This document shows, piece by piece, positions 1 through 9,320 of a DNA stretch of 64,000 nucleotides. This DNA comes from Streptomyces viridiviolaceus (GTDB lineage: Bacteria; Actinomycetota; Actinomycetes; Streptomycetales; Streptomycetaceae). Every line of letters starts with the position of its first letter. Within the stretch, counting starts at the first letter, position 1. The translations under genes were made by a program, and so were the position numbers. The DNA lies in contig NZ_BMWA01000001.1 in NCBI RefSeq assembly GCF_014650995.1, forward strand, positions 248,001 to 312,000. The letters run 5' to 3'. Under the pieces are notes generated by a model. It did not search any database. It saw only the letters and a program-made list of their open reading frames with translations, and had not been told where the DNA came from.

Positions 1-783
1 GGCGGCGGCCGCGGGGTCGGCGAGGGCGGCACCGTCGCCGCCGCCCAGGAGGTTGGTGCCGGACCAGGCGCGCACGGCGAGGGCGCGCTGCGCGAACATC
101 GGGCCGAGCACGGAGCGCAGCAGGGTCTGCCCGGTCTTGCCGTCGCGTCCCGCGTACGGCAGGCCCGAGGACTCGGCGAGCGGTGCCAGCGCCGGGTGGT
201 GCAGGCCCGTGGAGGGGGTGAAGTTGACGTAGGGGCAGCCGGCGCGCAGGGCGGCCGCCGCGTAGAGGGAGCTGGGCGGCAGCGTGCCGTCGGTGGGCGC
301 GGGCTCGGTGGAGGCGACGTTCACCACGACGGCGCCCGAAAGGCCCTGGCGGCGCACGAAGTCGCGGATGTCGGCCGCGAACACGTCGATCCATTCGTCC
401 TGGGTGCGGCCGGAGCCGCCGTCCGTGTCGCCGGGCAGCGGGCCGCCGGGCCTGATCTCCCGGTCCGCGGCGGCGAGTTCGGCGTGCACGGCGGACGGCA
501 GGCCGTGCGGCAGGACGCCGCCGGCGGCGAGGTGTTCGGCGCGTTTGGGCAGCGGGCAGTCGACGGTGTCGTGGCCGCCGAAGACGAGGGACGACAGCGC
601 CGGCAGACCGCACGAGGTGAAGCCGGGGGTCTCGGTGACCATGCCGGCCGGCGGATGGAGCCCGGCGGCGACGGCGGCGCAGCCCGCGATGGCGGTCGTG
701 GCCACGGATCCGCGCGCCCCGATGAGCCAGACGCCGAGGCGCGGGGCCGAGGAGGGGGTGGGGAGGGACGGTTCGGCGGACAT
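1..783 (-). CDS. Inositol-3-phosphate synthase-like protein, 3' end outside the window
   Basis: The 261 visible residues belong to the myo-inositol-1-phosphate synthase family, which turns glucose 6-phosphate into inositol 3-phosphate with internal NAD redox cycling. The nucleotide-binding loop LIGARGSV lies near residues 19-26. The signature stretch YAGRDGKTGQT, followed by the S-G-T-N-L-L-G-G-G-D-G core of the family, is near the visible end. The ATG at 783 is preceded by AAGGAGG at good spacing. The gene reads off the left edge, so the remaining catalytic domain is missing here. Its 112-bp distance from the giant secreted enzyme, with a hairpin between, suggests separate transcription. Many Streptomyces paralogs of this family sit in ebo-like prenyltransferase clusters instead of making bulk inositol. 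That role is only a possibility, because the neighbours lie beyond the edge. Confidence 0.85.
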   Translation of the reverse strand, partial: MSAEPSLPTPSSAPRLGVWLIGARGSVATTAIAGCAAVAAGLHPPAGMVTETPGFTSCGLPALSSLVFGGHDTVDCPLPKRAEHLAAGGVLPHGLPSAVHAELAAADREIRPGGPLPGDTDGGSGRTQDEWIDVFAADIRDFVRRQGLSGAVVVNVASTEPAPTDGTLPPSSLYAAAALRAGCPYVNFTPSTGLHHPALAPLAESSGLPYAGRDGKTGQTLLRSVLGPMFAQRALAVRAWSGTNLLGGGDGAALADPAAAA

Positions 784-854
784 GGGCAGCCTCCTTGTCG
801 TACGCGAACCGGGTGCGAGCGCCGGAAGCGGGATGCCGGGCGGGGGCCCGGTGG

Positions 855-892
855 GACGGCGGGCGGAGGTCCGGCGTCCTCCGCCCGCCGTC
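855..892 (-). terminator. Strong hairpin terminator after the giant secreted enzyme
   Basis: A perfect 15-bp stem (855-869 with 878-892) around an 8-base loop begins 3 bp beyond the stop codon of the minus-strand gene at 896. There is no T-tract, which is normal for high-GC actinobacterial terminators. Confidence 0.75.
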
Positions 893-895
893 GTT

Positions 896-3800
896 CTAGT
901 CGCCCGTGGTGGGCAGTTCCTTGAGCTGGATGTTGCGGAAGGAGACCTGGTCTTCGGCGCCGTGGTTCTGGAGGCCGATGTAGCCGTCGGTCAGGCTCCG
1001 CTGGGGGTCCTTGTTGGTGAAGTCGTTGATCTTGACTCCGTTGAGGAACACCTGGAGGCGTTCGCCCTGGACCTTGATCTCGTAGGAGTTCCACTGGCCG
1101 GGCGGCCGCAGGACCTGGTCACGGGCCTTGATGTTCGCGGACTTGAACGAGTAGACGGAGCCCGTGGTGCGGTCGGGCGCGTCCGTGGCGTCGATCTGGA
1201 TCTCGTAGCCCTTGTTCACCGCGGACCAGGGGTCGTCGGAGGCGGGGAAGCCCACGAAGATCCCGGAGTTGTCGTCGCCCTGCATCTTCCAGTCGAGCTT
1301 GAGGGAGTACGACTTCAGCTCCTTGGCCTGGTACCAGAGCAGGCCCATGCCGCCCTCGGACTCCAGGGTGCCGTCCTTGACGTTGAACCTGCCGGGGCCG
1401 GCCTGCTTCCAGCCGTCCAGGGTCTGGCCGTTGAAGATGTCCCGGTAGCCCTTGTTCGGCTTGCAGTCGGCCTTGACCTGGCCGGTGGCGTACTGCATAC
1501 CGCCGAGCAGGTGGGCGCGGAAGGCCGCGTCGGCGTAGGACTCCTTGGTGTGCCCCATCCCGGTGTACCAGGAGCGGCCGCCGCCGTAGCTCTGGCACCA
1601 GGCGATCGGGTGGTCGCCCTTCATGGTGCCGCCCTGGTAGGTCGTCTCGTCGAGGGTGGCGAGGACCTTGGCCTGCTCACGCGGGTTGGTGCGGTAGTTG
1701 TACCACTCGTCGGTGCGCTCCCAGGCGTCGTCCAGGTGCGCGGTGGACGGGTGGTCGTGGTCCTCGACGCGCACGGTGGCCTTCTGGATGGCCGGGTGCC
1801 CGGCGAAGTAGGCGCCGACGAGGCCGCCGTAGAACTCCCACTCGTACTCGGTGTCGGCGGCGGCGTGGATGCCCATGTAGCCGCCGCCGTTCGCGACGTA
1901 GTCCTCGAACGCCTTCTGCTGGTCGGCGTTCAGGACGTCACCGGTGGTGGACAGGAAGGCGACCGCGTCGTACTTGGCGAGGTTGGTCGTGGTGAACTGC
2001 TTGGCCTCCTCGGTCGCGTCGACCGTGATGCCGGCCGGTGCGCCCAGCTCCTTCAGGGCGGCGACGCCCGCCGGGATGGAGTCGTGGCGGAAGCCGGCGG
2101 TCTTGGAGAAGACCAGGACCTTCTTGCCGCCCTTGAACGGCTCCTTGGAGAACTCGAAGTCGTCCACGTCGTACAGCGCGCCGTCGCCGCCCCTGAAGAC
2201 CAGGTAGATCTCCGTGGTGCGCCCCGGCAGCGACCGCAGCGGCACGTCGACGTTCTGGAAGGTCTCCCAGCTGCCGGTCGGCGGGATGTAGGCGGAGCCG
2301 TGCAGCGGACCGTCGGGCGAGCCGGTGCGCAGCTCGATGAAGCCGCCCGCGCCGCCGGAGGAGGCCCGCACGGTCATCTTCTTCTGTCCGTCGAAGCGGT
2401 AGGGGCTGAAGGAGATCCAGTCGCCGTCGTTGATGTCGCCGACGGTCTTGCCGCCGTTGGCGGCGGCCTTGTCGTACGTCTTGACACCCGACTGGGTGGT
2501 GAAGTGCTCGGCCTGGCGGTGCAGCGGCTGCAGCACGGTGCGGGCGGTACCGGTCAGGGCCTCCTGGCCGTTCGCCCCGCCGTCGGTGTAGCCGGCGCCG
2601 ACGACGCCGTAGATGTTGGCGTTGGGGTCGTGGCCGCCGTCACCGGCGGGCGGCTTCAGGGTGCCCTCGCAGCCCGTCTCGCTGGTCAGCTCGTGGGCGT
2701 GGGAGTCGTGGCCGAGGCTGTAGGCGACCTTGACCTTGGAGCAGTCGACGGTCTCCTCGGGGTCGGTGACGGTCACCTTGAACGGAACGGGCTCGCCGAA
2801 GGCGGCCAGGCTGCCGTTGCCCGGGATCTCGATCTTCACCTTGGGCTCGGTGTTGCCGACCACGATCCGGACGCTGGCGTTGCCGGTGTTGCCCTCGGGG
2901 TCCTTCGCGGTGAAGGTCGCGGTGTAGGTGCCGACCTTCTTGTACCTGTGGGTGGGGTTGAGGCCCTCGCCCTTGGTGCCGTCGCCGAAGTCCCAGCTGT
3001 AGGTGAGGTCCGGGGAGTCGGCGTCCTTGGCGGAGGCGGTGAAGGCGACGTTCAGGCCCGCCGCGCCGGACGTCTTGTCGGCGCTCACCTCGGCGATCGG
3101 CGAGAAGCCGTCCTCGGCGTTCTCGATCCGGTACAGCGCGGAGTTCTCGTCGCCCTGGAACCAGGACACGCCGTAGTCGAGGACGTAGAGCGCGCCGTCG
3201 GGGCCGAACTCCATGTCCATGATCTGGGTGCCGGTCCACGGGAAGTCGTTGATCTTCGCGACGGATCCGTCGGCGTTCTGCTCGATCCGCTTGATCCAGC
3301 GGCGGCCGAACTCACCCGCGAAGAAGTCGCCGTCGTACGCCTCGGGGAACTTCACGCCGGAGTCGAGCTCGGGGTCGTAGCGGTAGACCGGGCCGGCCAT
3401 CGGGGACTCGGAGCCGCTGCCGAACTCGGGCACGCTGCCGCCGTCGTACGGGATCCAGGCGGCCTGCGCGGGCGGCAGGTCGACGAGGCCCGTGTTGTGG
3501 GGCGAGGTGTTCTTCGGGGCCGCGCAGTCGAACGTCTCGCCGGAGGTCTTGGTGGCGAAGTCGTAGTCGACGTACGGGTCGTTGTCGCCGGTGCAGAACG
3601 GCCATCCGAAGTTGGCCGCCTTGGTGACCTTGGCGAACTCGACCTGTCCCGCCGGGCCCCGCTTCGGGTCGGCGGCGCCGGCGTCGGGGCCGTAGTCACC
3701 GACGTAGACGGTGCCGGTCTTGTCGTCGACGCTCATCCGGAACGGGTTGCGGAAGCCCATCGCGTAGATCTCGGGGCGGGTCTTCTCGGTGCCCGGGGCG

Positions 3801-4618
3801 AAGAGGTTGCCCTCGGGGATGGTGTACGAGCCGTCCTCGGCGACCTTGATGCGAAGGATCTTGCCGCGCAGGTCGTTGGTGTTGCCGGAGCTGCGGCGGG
3901 CGTCGAAGGCCGGGTTGCGGTTCGGCCGGTCGTCGATCGGCGTGTAGCCGTCGGAGGCGAAGGGGTTGGTGTCGTCGCCGGTGGACAGGTAGAGGTTGCC
4001 CTCGGCGTCGAAGTCGATGTCGCCGCCGACGTGGCAGCAGGTACCGCGGGAGGCCGCGACGTCCAGGACCTTCTTCTCGCTGGCCATGTCCAGCGTGCCG
4101 TTGGGGTTGAGGACGAAGCGGGAGAGGCGGTTGACGCCGTCGAACTTCTTGAAGTCCTCGGCGGTGCCGGTCTCCGGCGCGTCGCCCGCAGGGGTGTCGA
4201 GCGGCGGGGCGTAGTAGAGGTAGATCGCCCGGTTGTTCTTGAAGTCCGGGTCGATGCCGACGCCCTGCAGGCCCTCCTCGTCATGGCTGTAGACGTCGAG
4301 CTTGCCGGCGACCTTGGTGACGCCGCCCTGGTCGGTGAGGCGGAGGGTGCCGTCGCGTGAGGTGTGCAGGACGCTGCGGTCCGGGAGCACGGCGAGCGAC
4401 ATCGGCTCGCCCATCTCGGGTTCGCCCTTGGCGAGCGGTACCTGCTGGAACTGCCCCTCGGCGGCGGCCGCTTCGTCGTGCTCCGGGTGGCCGGGGTGGG
4501 CGCCGGCGACGGTCGCCGGCGCACCCACCGCCAGCATCAGGCCGGTGAACAGGGCGAGGGTGGTGCGAGCTCTGGGACGCCTCGTGGTTCTGGTGCTTCT
4601 GAGTCTGCTTCTGTGCAC
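896..4618 (-). CDS. Secreted multidomain enzyme: sugar dehydrogenase propeller, PKD, CBM6-like, ThuA, DUF1080
   Basis: This 1240-residue protein starts at GTG 4618 with GGAGGG upstream and has an N-terminal signal peptide (about residues 1-40). Domains in order: a glucose/sorbosone-dehydrogenase-type six-bladed propeller (about 55-490), a PKD fold with the typical Y-x-W-D-F-G-D-G motif (about 509-593), a linker, a CBM6-like carbohydrate-binding module (about 703-829), a ThuA-like glutamine-amidotransferase-fold domain (about 833-1045) and a C-terminal DUF1080 domain (about 1055-1237). DUF1080 members include 3-keto-glycoside hydrolases/lyases. ThuA relatives act in keto-trehalose metabolism. 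The protein is probably extracellular and oxidises or cleaves a sugar polymer or glycoside whose products enter through the nearby ABC importer. No LPXTG motif or C-terminal anchor is seen. The substrate is unknown. Confidence 0.85.
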   Translation of the reverse strand: MHRSRLRSTRTTRRPRARTTLALFTGLMLAVGAPATVAGAHPGHPEHDEAAAAEGQFQQVPLAKGEPEMGEPMSLAVLPDRSVLHTSRDGTLRLTDQGGVTKVAGKLDVYSHDEEGLQGVGIDPDFKNNRAIYLYYAPPLDTPAGDAPETGTAEDFKKFDGVNRLSRFVLNPNGTLDMASEKKVLDVAASRGTCCHVGGDIDFDAEGNLYLSTGDDTNPFASDGYTPIDDRPNRNPAFDARRSSGNTNDLRGKILRIKVAEDGSYTIPEGNLFAPGTEKTRPEIYAMGFRNPFRMSVDDKTGTVYVGDYGPDAGAADPKRGPAGQVEFAKVTKAANFGWPFCTGDNDPYVDYDFATKTSGETFDCAAPKNTSPHNTGLVDLPPAQAAWIPYDGGSVPEFGSGSESPMAGPVYRYDPELDSGVKFPEAYDGDFFAGEFGRRWIKRIEQNADGSVAKINDFPWTGTQIMDMEFGPDGALYVLDYGVSWFQGDENSALYRIENAEDGFSPIAEVSADKTSGAAGLNVAFTASAKDADSPDLTYSWDFGDGTKGEGLNPTHRYKKVGTYTATFTAKDPEGNTGNASVRIVVGNTEPKVKIEIPGNGSLAAFGEPVPFKVTVTDPEETVDCSKVKVAYSLGHDSHAHELTSETGCEGTLKPPAGDGGHDPNANIYGVVGAGYTDGGANGQEALTGTARTVLQPLHRQAEHFTTQSGVKTYDKAAANGGKTVGDINDGDWISFSPYRFDGQKKMTVRASSGGAGGFIELRTGSPDGPLHGSAYIPPTGSWETFQNVDVPLRSLPGRTTEIYLVFRGGDGALYDVDDFEFSKEPFKGGKKVLVFSKTAGFRHDSIPAGVAALKELGAPAGITVDATEEAKQFTTTNLAKYDAVAFLSTTGDVLNADQQKAFEDYVANGGGYMGIHAAADTEYEWEFYGGLVGAYFAGHPAIQKATVRVEDHDHPSTAHLDDAWERTDEWYNYRTNPREQAKVLATLDETTYQGGTMKGDHPIAWCQSYGGGRSWYTGMGHTKESYADAAFRAHLLGGMQYATGQVKADCKPNKGYRDIFNGQTLDGWKQAGPGRFNVKDGTLESEGGMGLLWYQAKELKSYSLKLDWKMQGDDNSGIFVGFPASDDPWSAVNKGYEIQIDATDAPDRTTGSVYSFKSANIKARDQVLRPPGQWNSYEIKVQGERLQVFLNGVKINDFTNKDPQRSLTDGYIGLQNHGAEDQVSFRNIQLKELPTTGD

Positions 4619-4783
4619 GAAGTCCCTCCGGGAACGGGATGGGCCGTACGGGATGGGTGCTGAGACGTGCGGTGCGGGCGCCGGGGTGCGCCGTCACCCC
4701 GGAGGCGTGTGTGTCCTGAACACTTCAGGGACGGTAGCGAGGTTCGTCCGGGGCCAACACCCCTTGAACCAGGGCTGGTCGAA

Positions 4784-4806
4784 CTTTTTCCCATCGCAGG
4801 ACAAAG
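4784..4806. promoter_or_regulatory. 23-bp dyad operator, copy 1 (probable ROK-regulator site)
   Basis: CTTTTTCC (4784-4791), 7 bp, then GGACAAAG (4799-4806) form an inverted repeat with one mismatch. The same arms with the same 7-bp spacer recur at 12288-12310 in front of the ROK gene. This copy lies 166-188 bp upstream of the start of the giant secreted enzyme, in a 264-bp gene-free gap. Binding by the ROK protein is inferred from the shared occurrence. Confidence 0.65.
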
Positions 4807-4882
4807 CGGGGTCCGGGCAGGTCGGACCGGGGACCGGCGGACGCTCCGGCCCCCGTCCCCGACCTGCCGTCGGGCGCGCGGA

Positions 4883-5881
4883 TCAGCTGTTGAACGCGGC
4901 GTCGAAGGACGCGGTGGGCGGTTCGAAGTCGAAGGCCTTGAGGCGGGCCAGGGCCTCGGGGGCGCCCTGGAGCCGGTCCATGCCGGCGTCCTCCCACTCG
5001 ACGGAGACCGGGCCCTGGTAGTCGATGGAGCGCAGCATCCGGAAGACGTCCTCCCAGGGGACGTCGCCGTGGCCGGCCGAGACGAAGTCCCAGCCGCGCC
5101 GGGGGTCGCCCCACGGCAGGTGGGAGCCGAGGCGGCCGTTGCGGCCGTCGAGGCGCTTGCGGGCCTCCTTGCAGTCGACGTGGTAGATCCGGTCCCGGAA
5201 GTCCCACAGGAAGCCCACCGGATCCAGGCCCTGCCAGACGAAGTGGCTCGGGTCGAAGTTGAGGCCGAAGGCGGGCCGGTGGTCGACCGCCTCCAGGGCG
5301 CGCTGCGTCGTCCAGTAGTCGTAGGCGATCTCGCTGGGGTGGACCTCGTGCGCGAACCGCACGCCCTCGGCGTCGAAGACGTCCAGGATCGGGTTCCAGC
5401 GGTCCGCGAAGTCCTGGTACCCGCGCTCGATCATCGACTCGGGCGCGGGCGGGAACATGGCGACCAGGTGCCAGATGGCGGACCCCGTGAAACCGATGAC
5501 GGTGTCGACGCCGAAGCGTGCCGCGGCCCGGGCGGTGTCCTTCAGTTCGGCGGCGGCGCGCTGCCGTACGCCCTCGGCGTCGCCGTCGCCCCAGATGCGG
5601 GCGGGCAGGATGGCCTGGTGGCGTTCGTCGATGATGGCGTCGCAGACCGCCTGGCCGACCAGGTGGTTGGAGATCGCCCAGCACTTCAGGCCGTACTTCT
5701 CGAGCAGCTGGTGGCGGGAGTCCACGTAACGGGGGTCCGCGAGGGCCTTGTCCACTTCGAAGTGGTCGCCCCAGCAGGCGAGTTCGAGTCCGTCGTAGCC
5801 GAAGTCGCGGGCGAGGCGGCAGACCTCCTCCAGGGGCAGGTCGGCCCACTGGCCGGTGAAGAGAGTGAAGTTCCGCGGCAT
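4883..5881 (-). CDS. Sugar phosphate isomerase/epimerase (AP endonuclease 2-like TIM barrel)
   Basis: The 332-residue protein begins [19 protein letters not shown] and has the xylose-isomerase-like TIM-barrel pattern. Metal-ligand-type residues appear in the segments F-A-H-E-V-H-P, N-F-D-P-S-H-F, Y-H-V-D-C-K and S-V-E-W-E-D. Such enzymes isomerise or epimerise sugars, inosose or keto-sugar derivatives in the cytoplasm. The ATG at 5881 follows the Gfo/Idh/MocA stop by 16 bp, with GAGGAGG upstream, so the two are co-transcribed and likely act in sequence on the sugar brought in by the ABC importer. The exact substrate cannot be told from sequence. Confidence 0.85.
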   Translation of the reverse strand: MPRNFTLFTGQWADLPLEEVCRLARDFGYDGLELACWGDHFEVDKALADPRYVDSRHQLLEKYGLKCWAISNHLVGQAVCDAIIDERHQAILPARIWGDGDAEGVRQRAAAELKDTARAAARFGVDTVIGFTGSAIWHLVAMFPPAPESMIERGYQDFADRWNPILDVFDAEGVRFAHEVHPSEIAYDYWTTQRALEAVDHRPAFGLNFDPSHFVWQGLDPVGFLWDFRDRIYHVDCKEARKRLDGRNGRLGSHLPWGDPRRGWDFVSAGHGDVPWEDVFRMLRSIDYQGPVSVEWEDAGMDRLQGAPEALARLKAFDFEPPTASFDAAFNS

Positions 5882-5897
5882 GTCGCTGCCAGCCTCC

Positions 5898-7157
5898 TCA
5901 GAGGGCGATCGGGGTGTATACGGAGTTCTTCTCGGCGCTCTCCTCCACGGCGGCCAGCACGCGCTGCACCTGCAGCCCGTCGGCGAAGGAGGGTTCGGGC
6001 CGGCGGCCCTCGGCGACGGCGTGGACCAGGTCGCGGGCCTGGTGCACGAAGGTGTGCTCGTAGCCGAGGCCGTGGCCCGGCGGCCACCAGGCGTCCAGGT
6101 AGGGGTGGTCGGGTTCGGTGACGAGGATGCGGCGGAACCCGGCGTGCGCCCCGGGCTCCGTGCCGTCGTGGTACGACAGCTCGTTGAGCCGCTCCAGGTC
6201 GAAGGCGAGCGAGCCGCGCTCGCCGTTGAGTTCGATGCGCAGGGCGTTCTTGCGGCCGGTGGCGTAGCGCGTCGCCTCGAAGGAGGCCAGGGCGCCGGAG
6301 GGGAAACGGCCCGTGAACACGGCGGCGTCGTCCACGGTGACCTCGCCGGTGGTGCCCTCCGCCGCCACCGCTGACAGGCCGAGCGCGGCCCCGCCGGGCA
6401 GCGGGCGCCTGCGCACGAAGGTCTCGGTGAGGGCGGAGACACCCGCGAGCCGCTCCCCCGTCAGGTACTGCGCCAGGTCGACGATGTGCGCGCCGAGGTC
6501 GCCGAGCGCGCCCGATCCGGCCAGTTCCTTGCGCAGCCGCCAGGTCAGGGGGGCCTCGGGGTCGACCAGCCAGTCCTGGAGGTACGTCACCCGCACGTGC
6601 CGCAGTCTGCCGATCCTGCCCTCGGCGACCATCCGCCGGGCCAGCGCGGTGGCGGGCACCCGGCGGTAGTTGAAGCCGACCATCGCCAGCTGCCCGCGGG
6701 CTCCGGCCTCTTCGGCGGCGCGCACCATGGCCTCGGCCTCGGCGACGGTGTTGGCCAGCGGCTTCTCGCACAGCACGTGCTTCCCGGCGGCCAGCGCCGC
6801 GAGCGCGATCTCGGCGTGGCTGTCGCCGGGGGTGCAGATGTCGACGAGGTCGATGTCGTCGCGTTCCACCAGGGCACGCCAGTCGGTCTCGGTGCTCGCC
6901 CAGCCGTGCCGGTCGGCGGCCACGCGGACGGCGTCGGCGTCCCGGCCGCAGATCGCGGTGAGCTGCGGGTTCAGCGGCAGGTCGAAGACCCGGCCGGCGG
7001 TGCGCCAGCCCTGGGAGTGGGCGGCGCCCATGAAGGCGTAGCCGACCATGCCGACGCGCAGCGGCGGTCTGGTCGCGGATGCCCCCGTGGCCGCGGTCCC
7101 GGTCCCGGTGGCTGATGCCTGCGCCTCGGCCCCCTCGGGCTGCTGCGGCTGTCCCAT
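5898..7157 (-). CDS. Gfo/Idh/MocA family NAD(P)-dependent oxidoreductase
   Basis: This 419-residue enzyme has an Ala/Gly/Thr-rich leader of about 30 residues and then a Rossmann fold starting [11 protein letters not shown]. The family signature C-E-K-P-L-A-N lies near residue 127, and the C-terminal alpha/beta domain follows. The ATG at 7157 has GAGGAGG nine bases upstream. The family oxidises or reduces hydroxyls of sugars, inositols and glycosides, often making 3-keto intermediates. The coupled TIM-barrel isomerase downstream and the sugar importer upstream support a role in intracellular sugar or keto-sugar conversion. It is 82 bp from the binding-protein gene, with a hairpin between, so it may be read through from the transporter operon at reduced level. 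Confidence 0.88.
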   Translation of the reverse strand: MGQPQQPEGAEAQASATGTGTAATGASATRPPLRVGMVGYAFMGAAHSQGWRTAGRVFDLPLNPQLTAICGRDADAVRVAADRHGWASTETDWRALVERDDIDLVDICTPGDSHAEIALAALAAGKHVLCEKPLANTVAEAEAMVRAAEEAGARGQLAMVGFNYRRVPATALARRMVAEGRIGRLRHVRVTYLQDWLVDPEAPLTWRLRKELAGSGALGDLGAHIVDLAQYLTGERLAGVSALTETFVRRRPLPGGAALGLSAVAAEGTTGEVTVDDAAVFTGRFPSGALASFEATRYATGRKNALRIELNGERGSLAFDLERLNELSYHDGTEPGAHAGFRRILVTEPDHPYLDAWWPPGHGLGYEHTFVHQARDLVHAVAEGRRPEPSFADGLQVQRVLAAVEESAEKNSVYTPIAL

Positions 7158-7199
7158 GCGGATGTCCTCCTCGTCGTCGTGGCGCGGTGGGGGTGGGCC

Positions 7200-7233
7200 C
7201 CGCCCCGCCGGGCTGGTCAGGCCCGCGGGGCGG
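7200..7233 (-). terminator. Hairpin between the ABC transporter and oxidoreductase genes
   Basis: A 9-bp stem (7200-7208 with 7225-7233) carries an inner GGGC/GCCC extension. It sits just after the stop codon of the binding-protein gene and may attenuate read-through into the oxidoreductase gene. Confidence 0.45.
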
Positions 7234-7239
7234 AGGACC

Positions 7240-8283
7240 TCACTTGAAGCCGGTGGACATGTACTGGTCGACGTTGTCCTTGTCGACGACGGCCGAGTAG
7301 AGCGTGATCGACGAGGGGATCTCGTACTCCGCGAGGCCCCCGATCCCCTTGCTCTGGCCGAGGGCACGGGCCAGGTCGATCGCGGAGGCGGCCATGGTCG
7401 GCGGGTACAGGACGGTCGCCTTCAGCACGCCGTTGTCCTGCTTGATGGCCTGGAAGGCGGAGAGCGCGCCCGCGCCGCCGACCATCAGGAAGTCGTCGCG
7501 CCCGGCCTGCTCGATGGCGCGCAGGGCGCCCACGCCCTGGTCGTCGTCGTGGTTCCACAGGGCGTCGAACTTCGACTGGGCCTGGAGCAGCTGGGCCATC
7601 TTGGCCTGGCCGGACTCGACGGTGAAGTCGGCGGCCTGGCGGGCCACCTTCTTGATGTTGGGGTAGTTCTTCAGGGCGTCGTCGAAGCCCTGGGTGCGCT
7701 GCTTGGTCAGCTCCAGGTTGTCCAGGCCGGCCAGCTCGATGACGCGGGCGTCGGCCTTGTCCTTGAGCTTCTCGCCGATGTAGTGCCCGGCGTTGAGGCC
7801 CATGCCGTAGTTGTCGCCGCCGATCCAGCAGCGGTATGCCTGCGGGGTGTTGAAGATCCGGTCGAGGTTGACCACCGGGATGCCGGCGCGCATGGCCTTC
7901 AGACCGACCTGGGTGAGCGCCTTGCCGTCGGCGGGCAGCACCACCAGGACGTCGACCTTCTTGTTGATGAGGGTCTCGATTTGGCCGATCTGCTGGGCGG
8001 TGTCGTTGGAGCCCTCGGTGACCTCCAGCGTGACGTCCGAGTACTTCTCGGCGCGCTTCTTGGCGTTGTCGTTGATGGCGTTGAGCCAGCCGTGGTCGGC
8101 CAGCGGGCCGGCGTAGCCGATGGTGACCTGCTTGCCGGGCTTGTCGTCGGCGGCCGGCTGGTCGTTCGCGGCCGGCTTGTCGTCGTCGGACGACTCGTTG
8201 CTCGTGCACCCGGTGAGGAAGGCACCGGCGGACACGGCGGCGGCTCCGAAGAGCAGTCCTCTGCGGCTCGTGAGCTCTGTCAT
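7240..8283 (-). CDS. Sugar ABC transporter substrate-binding lipoprotein (ribose/xylose class)
   Basis: This 347-residue protein has a twin-arginine-like leader (SRRGLLF) and a lipobox LTGC that places the lipidated cysteine at residue 26. A Ser/Asp-rich linker follows, then a periplasmic-binding-protein type 1 fold (V-T-I-G-Y-A-G-P-L-A-D-H-G-W onward). It captures a sugar outside the membrane for the permease and ATPase encoded just upstream (8301-10834). The spacing to the permease stop is 17 bp, with a GAGG-type ribosome site ahead of the ATG at 8283. The family (RbsB/XylF-like) binds monosaccharides or inositols. The ligand here is unknown. Confidence 0.88.
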   Translation of the reverse strand: MTELTSRRGLLFGAAAVSAGAFLTGCTSNESSDDDKPAANDQPAADDKPGKQVTIGYAGPLADHGWLNAINDNAKKRAEKYSDVTLEVTEGSNDTAQQIGQIETLINKKVDVLVVLPADGKALTQVGLKAMRAGIPVVNLDRIFNTPQAYRCWIGGDNYGMGLNAGHYIGEKLKDKADARVIELAGLDNLELTKQRTQGFDDALKNYPNIKKVARQAADFTVESGQAKMAQLLQAQSKFDALWNHDDDQGVGALRAIEQAGRDDFLMVGGAGALSAFQAIKQDNGVLKATVLYPPTMAASAIDLARALGQSKGIGGLAEYEIPSSITLYSAVVDKDNVDQYMSTGFK

Positions 8284-8300
8284 GACGGTGAACCCTTTCC

Positions 8301-9320
8301 TCAATGCGTGCTTGCGGTACGTCGCTGGACCAGCACGGCGGCGACGATGATCGCGCCCTTGGCGATCTGCTGGACGTCGCTCTGCAGGTTGTTCAGGGCG
8401 AAGATGTTGGTGATCGTGGTGAAGATCAGGACGCCGAGCACGGAGCCGACGATGGTGCCGCGCCCGCCGCTGAGCAGGGTGCCGCCGATGATCGCGGCGG
8501 CGATGGCGTCGAGTTCGTACAGGTTGCCGTTGGTGTTCTGGCCGGATCCGGACAGGACGATCAGCAGGAAGGCGGCGATGCCGCAGCACAGCCCGGACAG
8601 CAGGTAGAGGTAGAGCCGCTGGCGGCGGACGTCGATGCCGGCCAGCCGGGCGGCCTCCGCGTTGCCGCCGACGGCGACCGTGCGGCGTCCGAAGGTGGTG
8701 CGGTTCAGCACCAGCCAGCCGATGACGGTGACGGCCGCGAACACCAGGACCAGGGGCGGGATGCCGAGGACGTAGGAGTCCCGCTCGCCGAGGTCCAGGA
8801 TGCCGTCCACCGTGACGATCTGGGTTCGCCCGTCGGTGATCTGCAGGGCGAGGCCACGGGCCGAGGCGAGCATGGCGAGGGTGGCGATGAACGGGACCAT
8901 CGCACCGTAGGCGATGAGCACCCCGTTGACCAGTCCGCAGCCGACACCGACCACGATCGCGGTGAACAGGATCCCGAAGAAGCCGTACTCCTGGGTGGCC
9001 ACCGTCGTCGCCCACACCGAGGCCAGGGCGACGATCGCGCCGACGGACAGGTCGATGCCCCCGGAGATGATCACGAAGGTCATGCCGACGGTGACGACGC
9101 CGATGACGGACGCCTGGGTGAGGACGAGTTGCAGGTTGCGGGTGTCGAGGAACTCGTCGGGCTTGGTGATGCCGCCGATCAGGACCAGGGCGGCGAGCAC
9201 GCCGAGCAGGGAGAGGGTGCGGACGTCGGCGCGGGCGATCACGCCCCGCCAGGCGGGCGGCCCGTCCACCGGTGCCGCCTTGCCGGTGCCGTCCCGGGGC
9301 GGGGACACGTGCTGCGTCAT
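8301..9320 (-). CDS. Sugar ABC transporter permease (RbsC-like)
   Basis: A 339-residue integral membrane protein of the branched-chain-permease/RbsC family. It has about eight to ten hydrophobic segments, the conserved I-S-G-G-I-D-L-S-V-G motif after the third segment and the late A-I-I-G-G-T-L-L-S-G-G-R-G-T motif. It forms the homodimeric channel of the importer. Its ATG at 9320 overlaps the ATPase stop by four bases (ATGA), so translation is coupled. One permease gene and one double-domain ATPase gene are the usual complement of the ribose-type CUT2 importers. Confidence 0.9.
   Translation of the reverse strand: MTQHVSPPRDGTGKAAPVDGPPAWRGVIARADVRTLSLLGVLAALVLIGGITKPDEFLDTRNLQLVLTQASVIGVVTVGMTFVIISGGIDLSVGAIVALASVWATTVATQEYGFFGILFTAIVVGVGCGLVNGVLIAYGAMVPFIATLAMLASARGLALQITDGRTQIVTVDGILDLGERDSYVLGIPPLVLVFAAVTVIGWLVLNRTTFGRRTVAVGGNAEAARLAGIDVRRQRLYLYLLSGLCCGIAAFLLIVLSGSGQNTNGNLYELDAIAAAIIGGTLLSGGRGTIVGSVLGVLIFTTITNIFALNNLQSDVQQIAKGAIIVAAVLVQRRTASTH

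Noticed and set aside
284..4360. 1358-residue open frame on the plus strand
   Set aside because: It lies exactly antisense to the secreted multidomain enzyme, is made of Val/Gly/Leu/Arg-rich low-complexity sequence and has no family features. It is a side effect of extreme GC at third positions.
8284..9015. Long upstream extension of the sugar-binding protein frame
   Set aside because: The frame runs open through the permease gene only because of GC bias. The lipoprotein signal and ribosome site fix the start at 8283.
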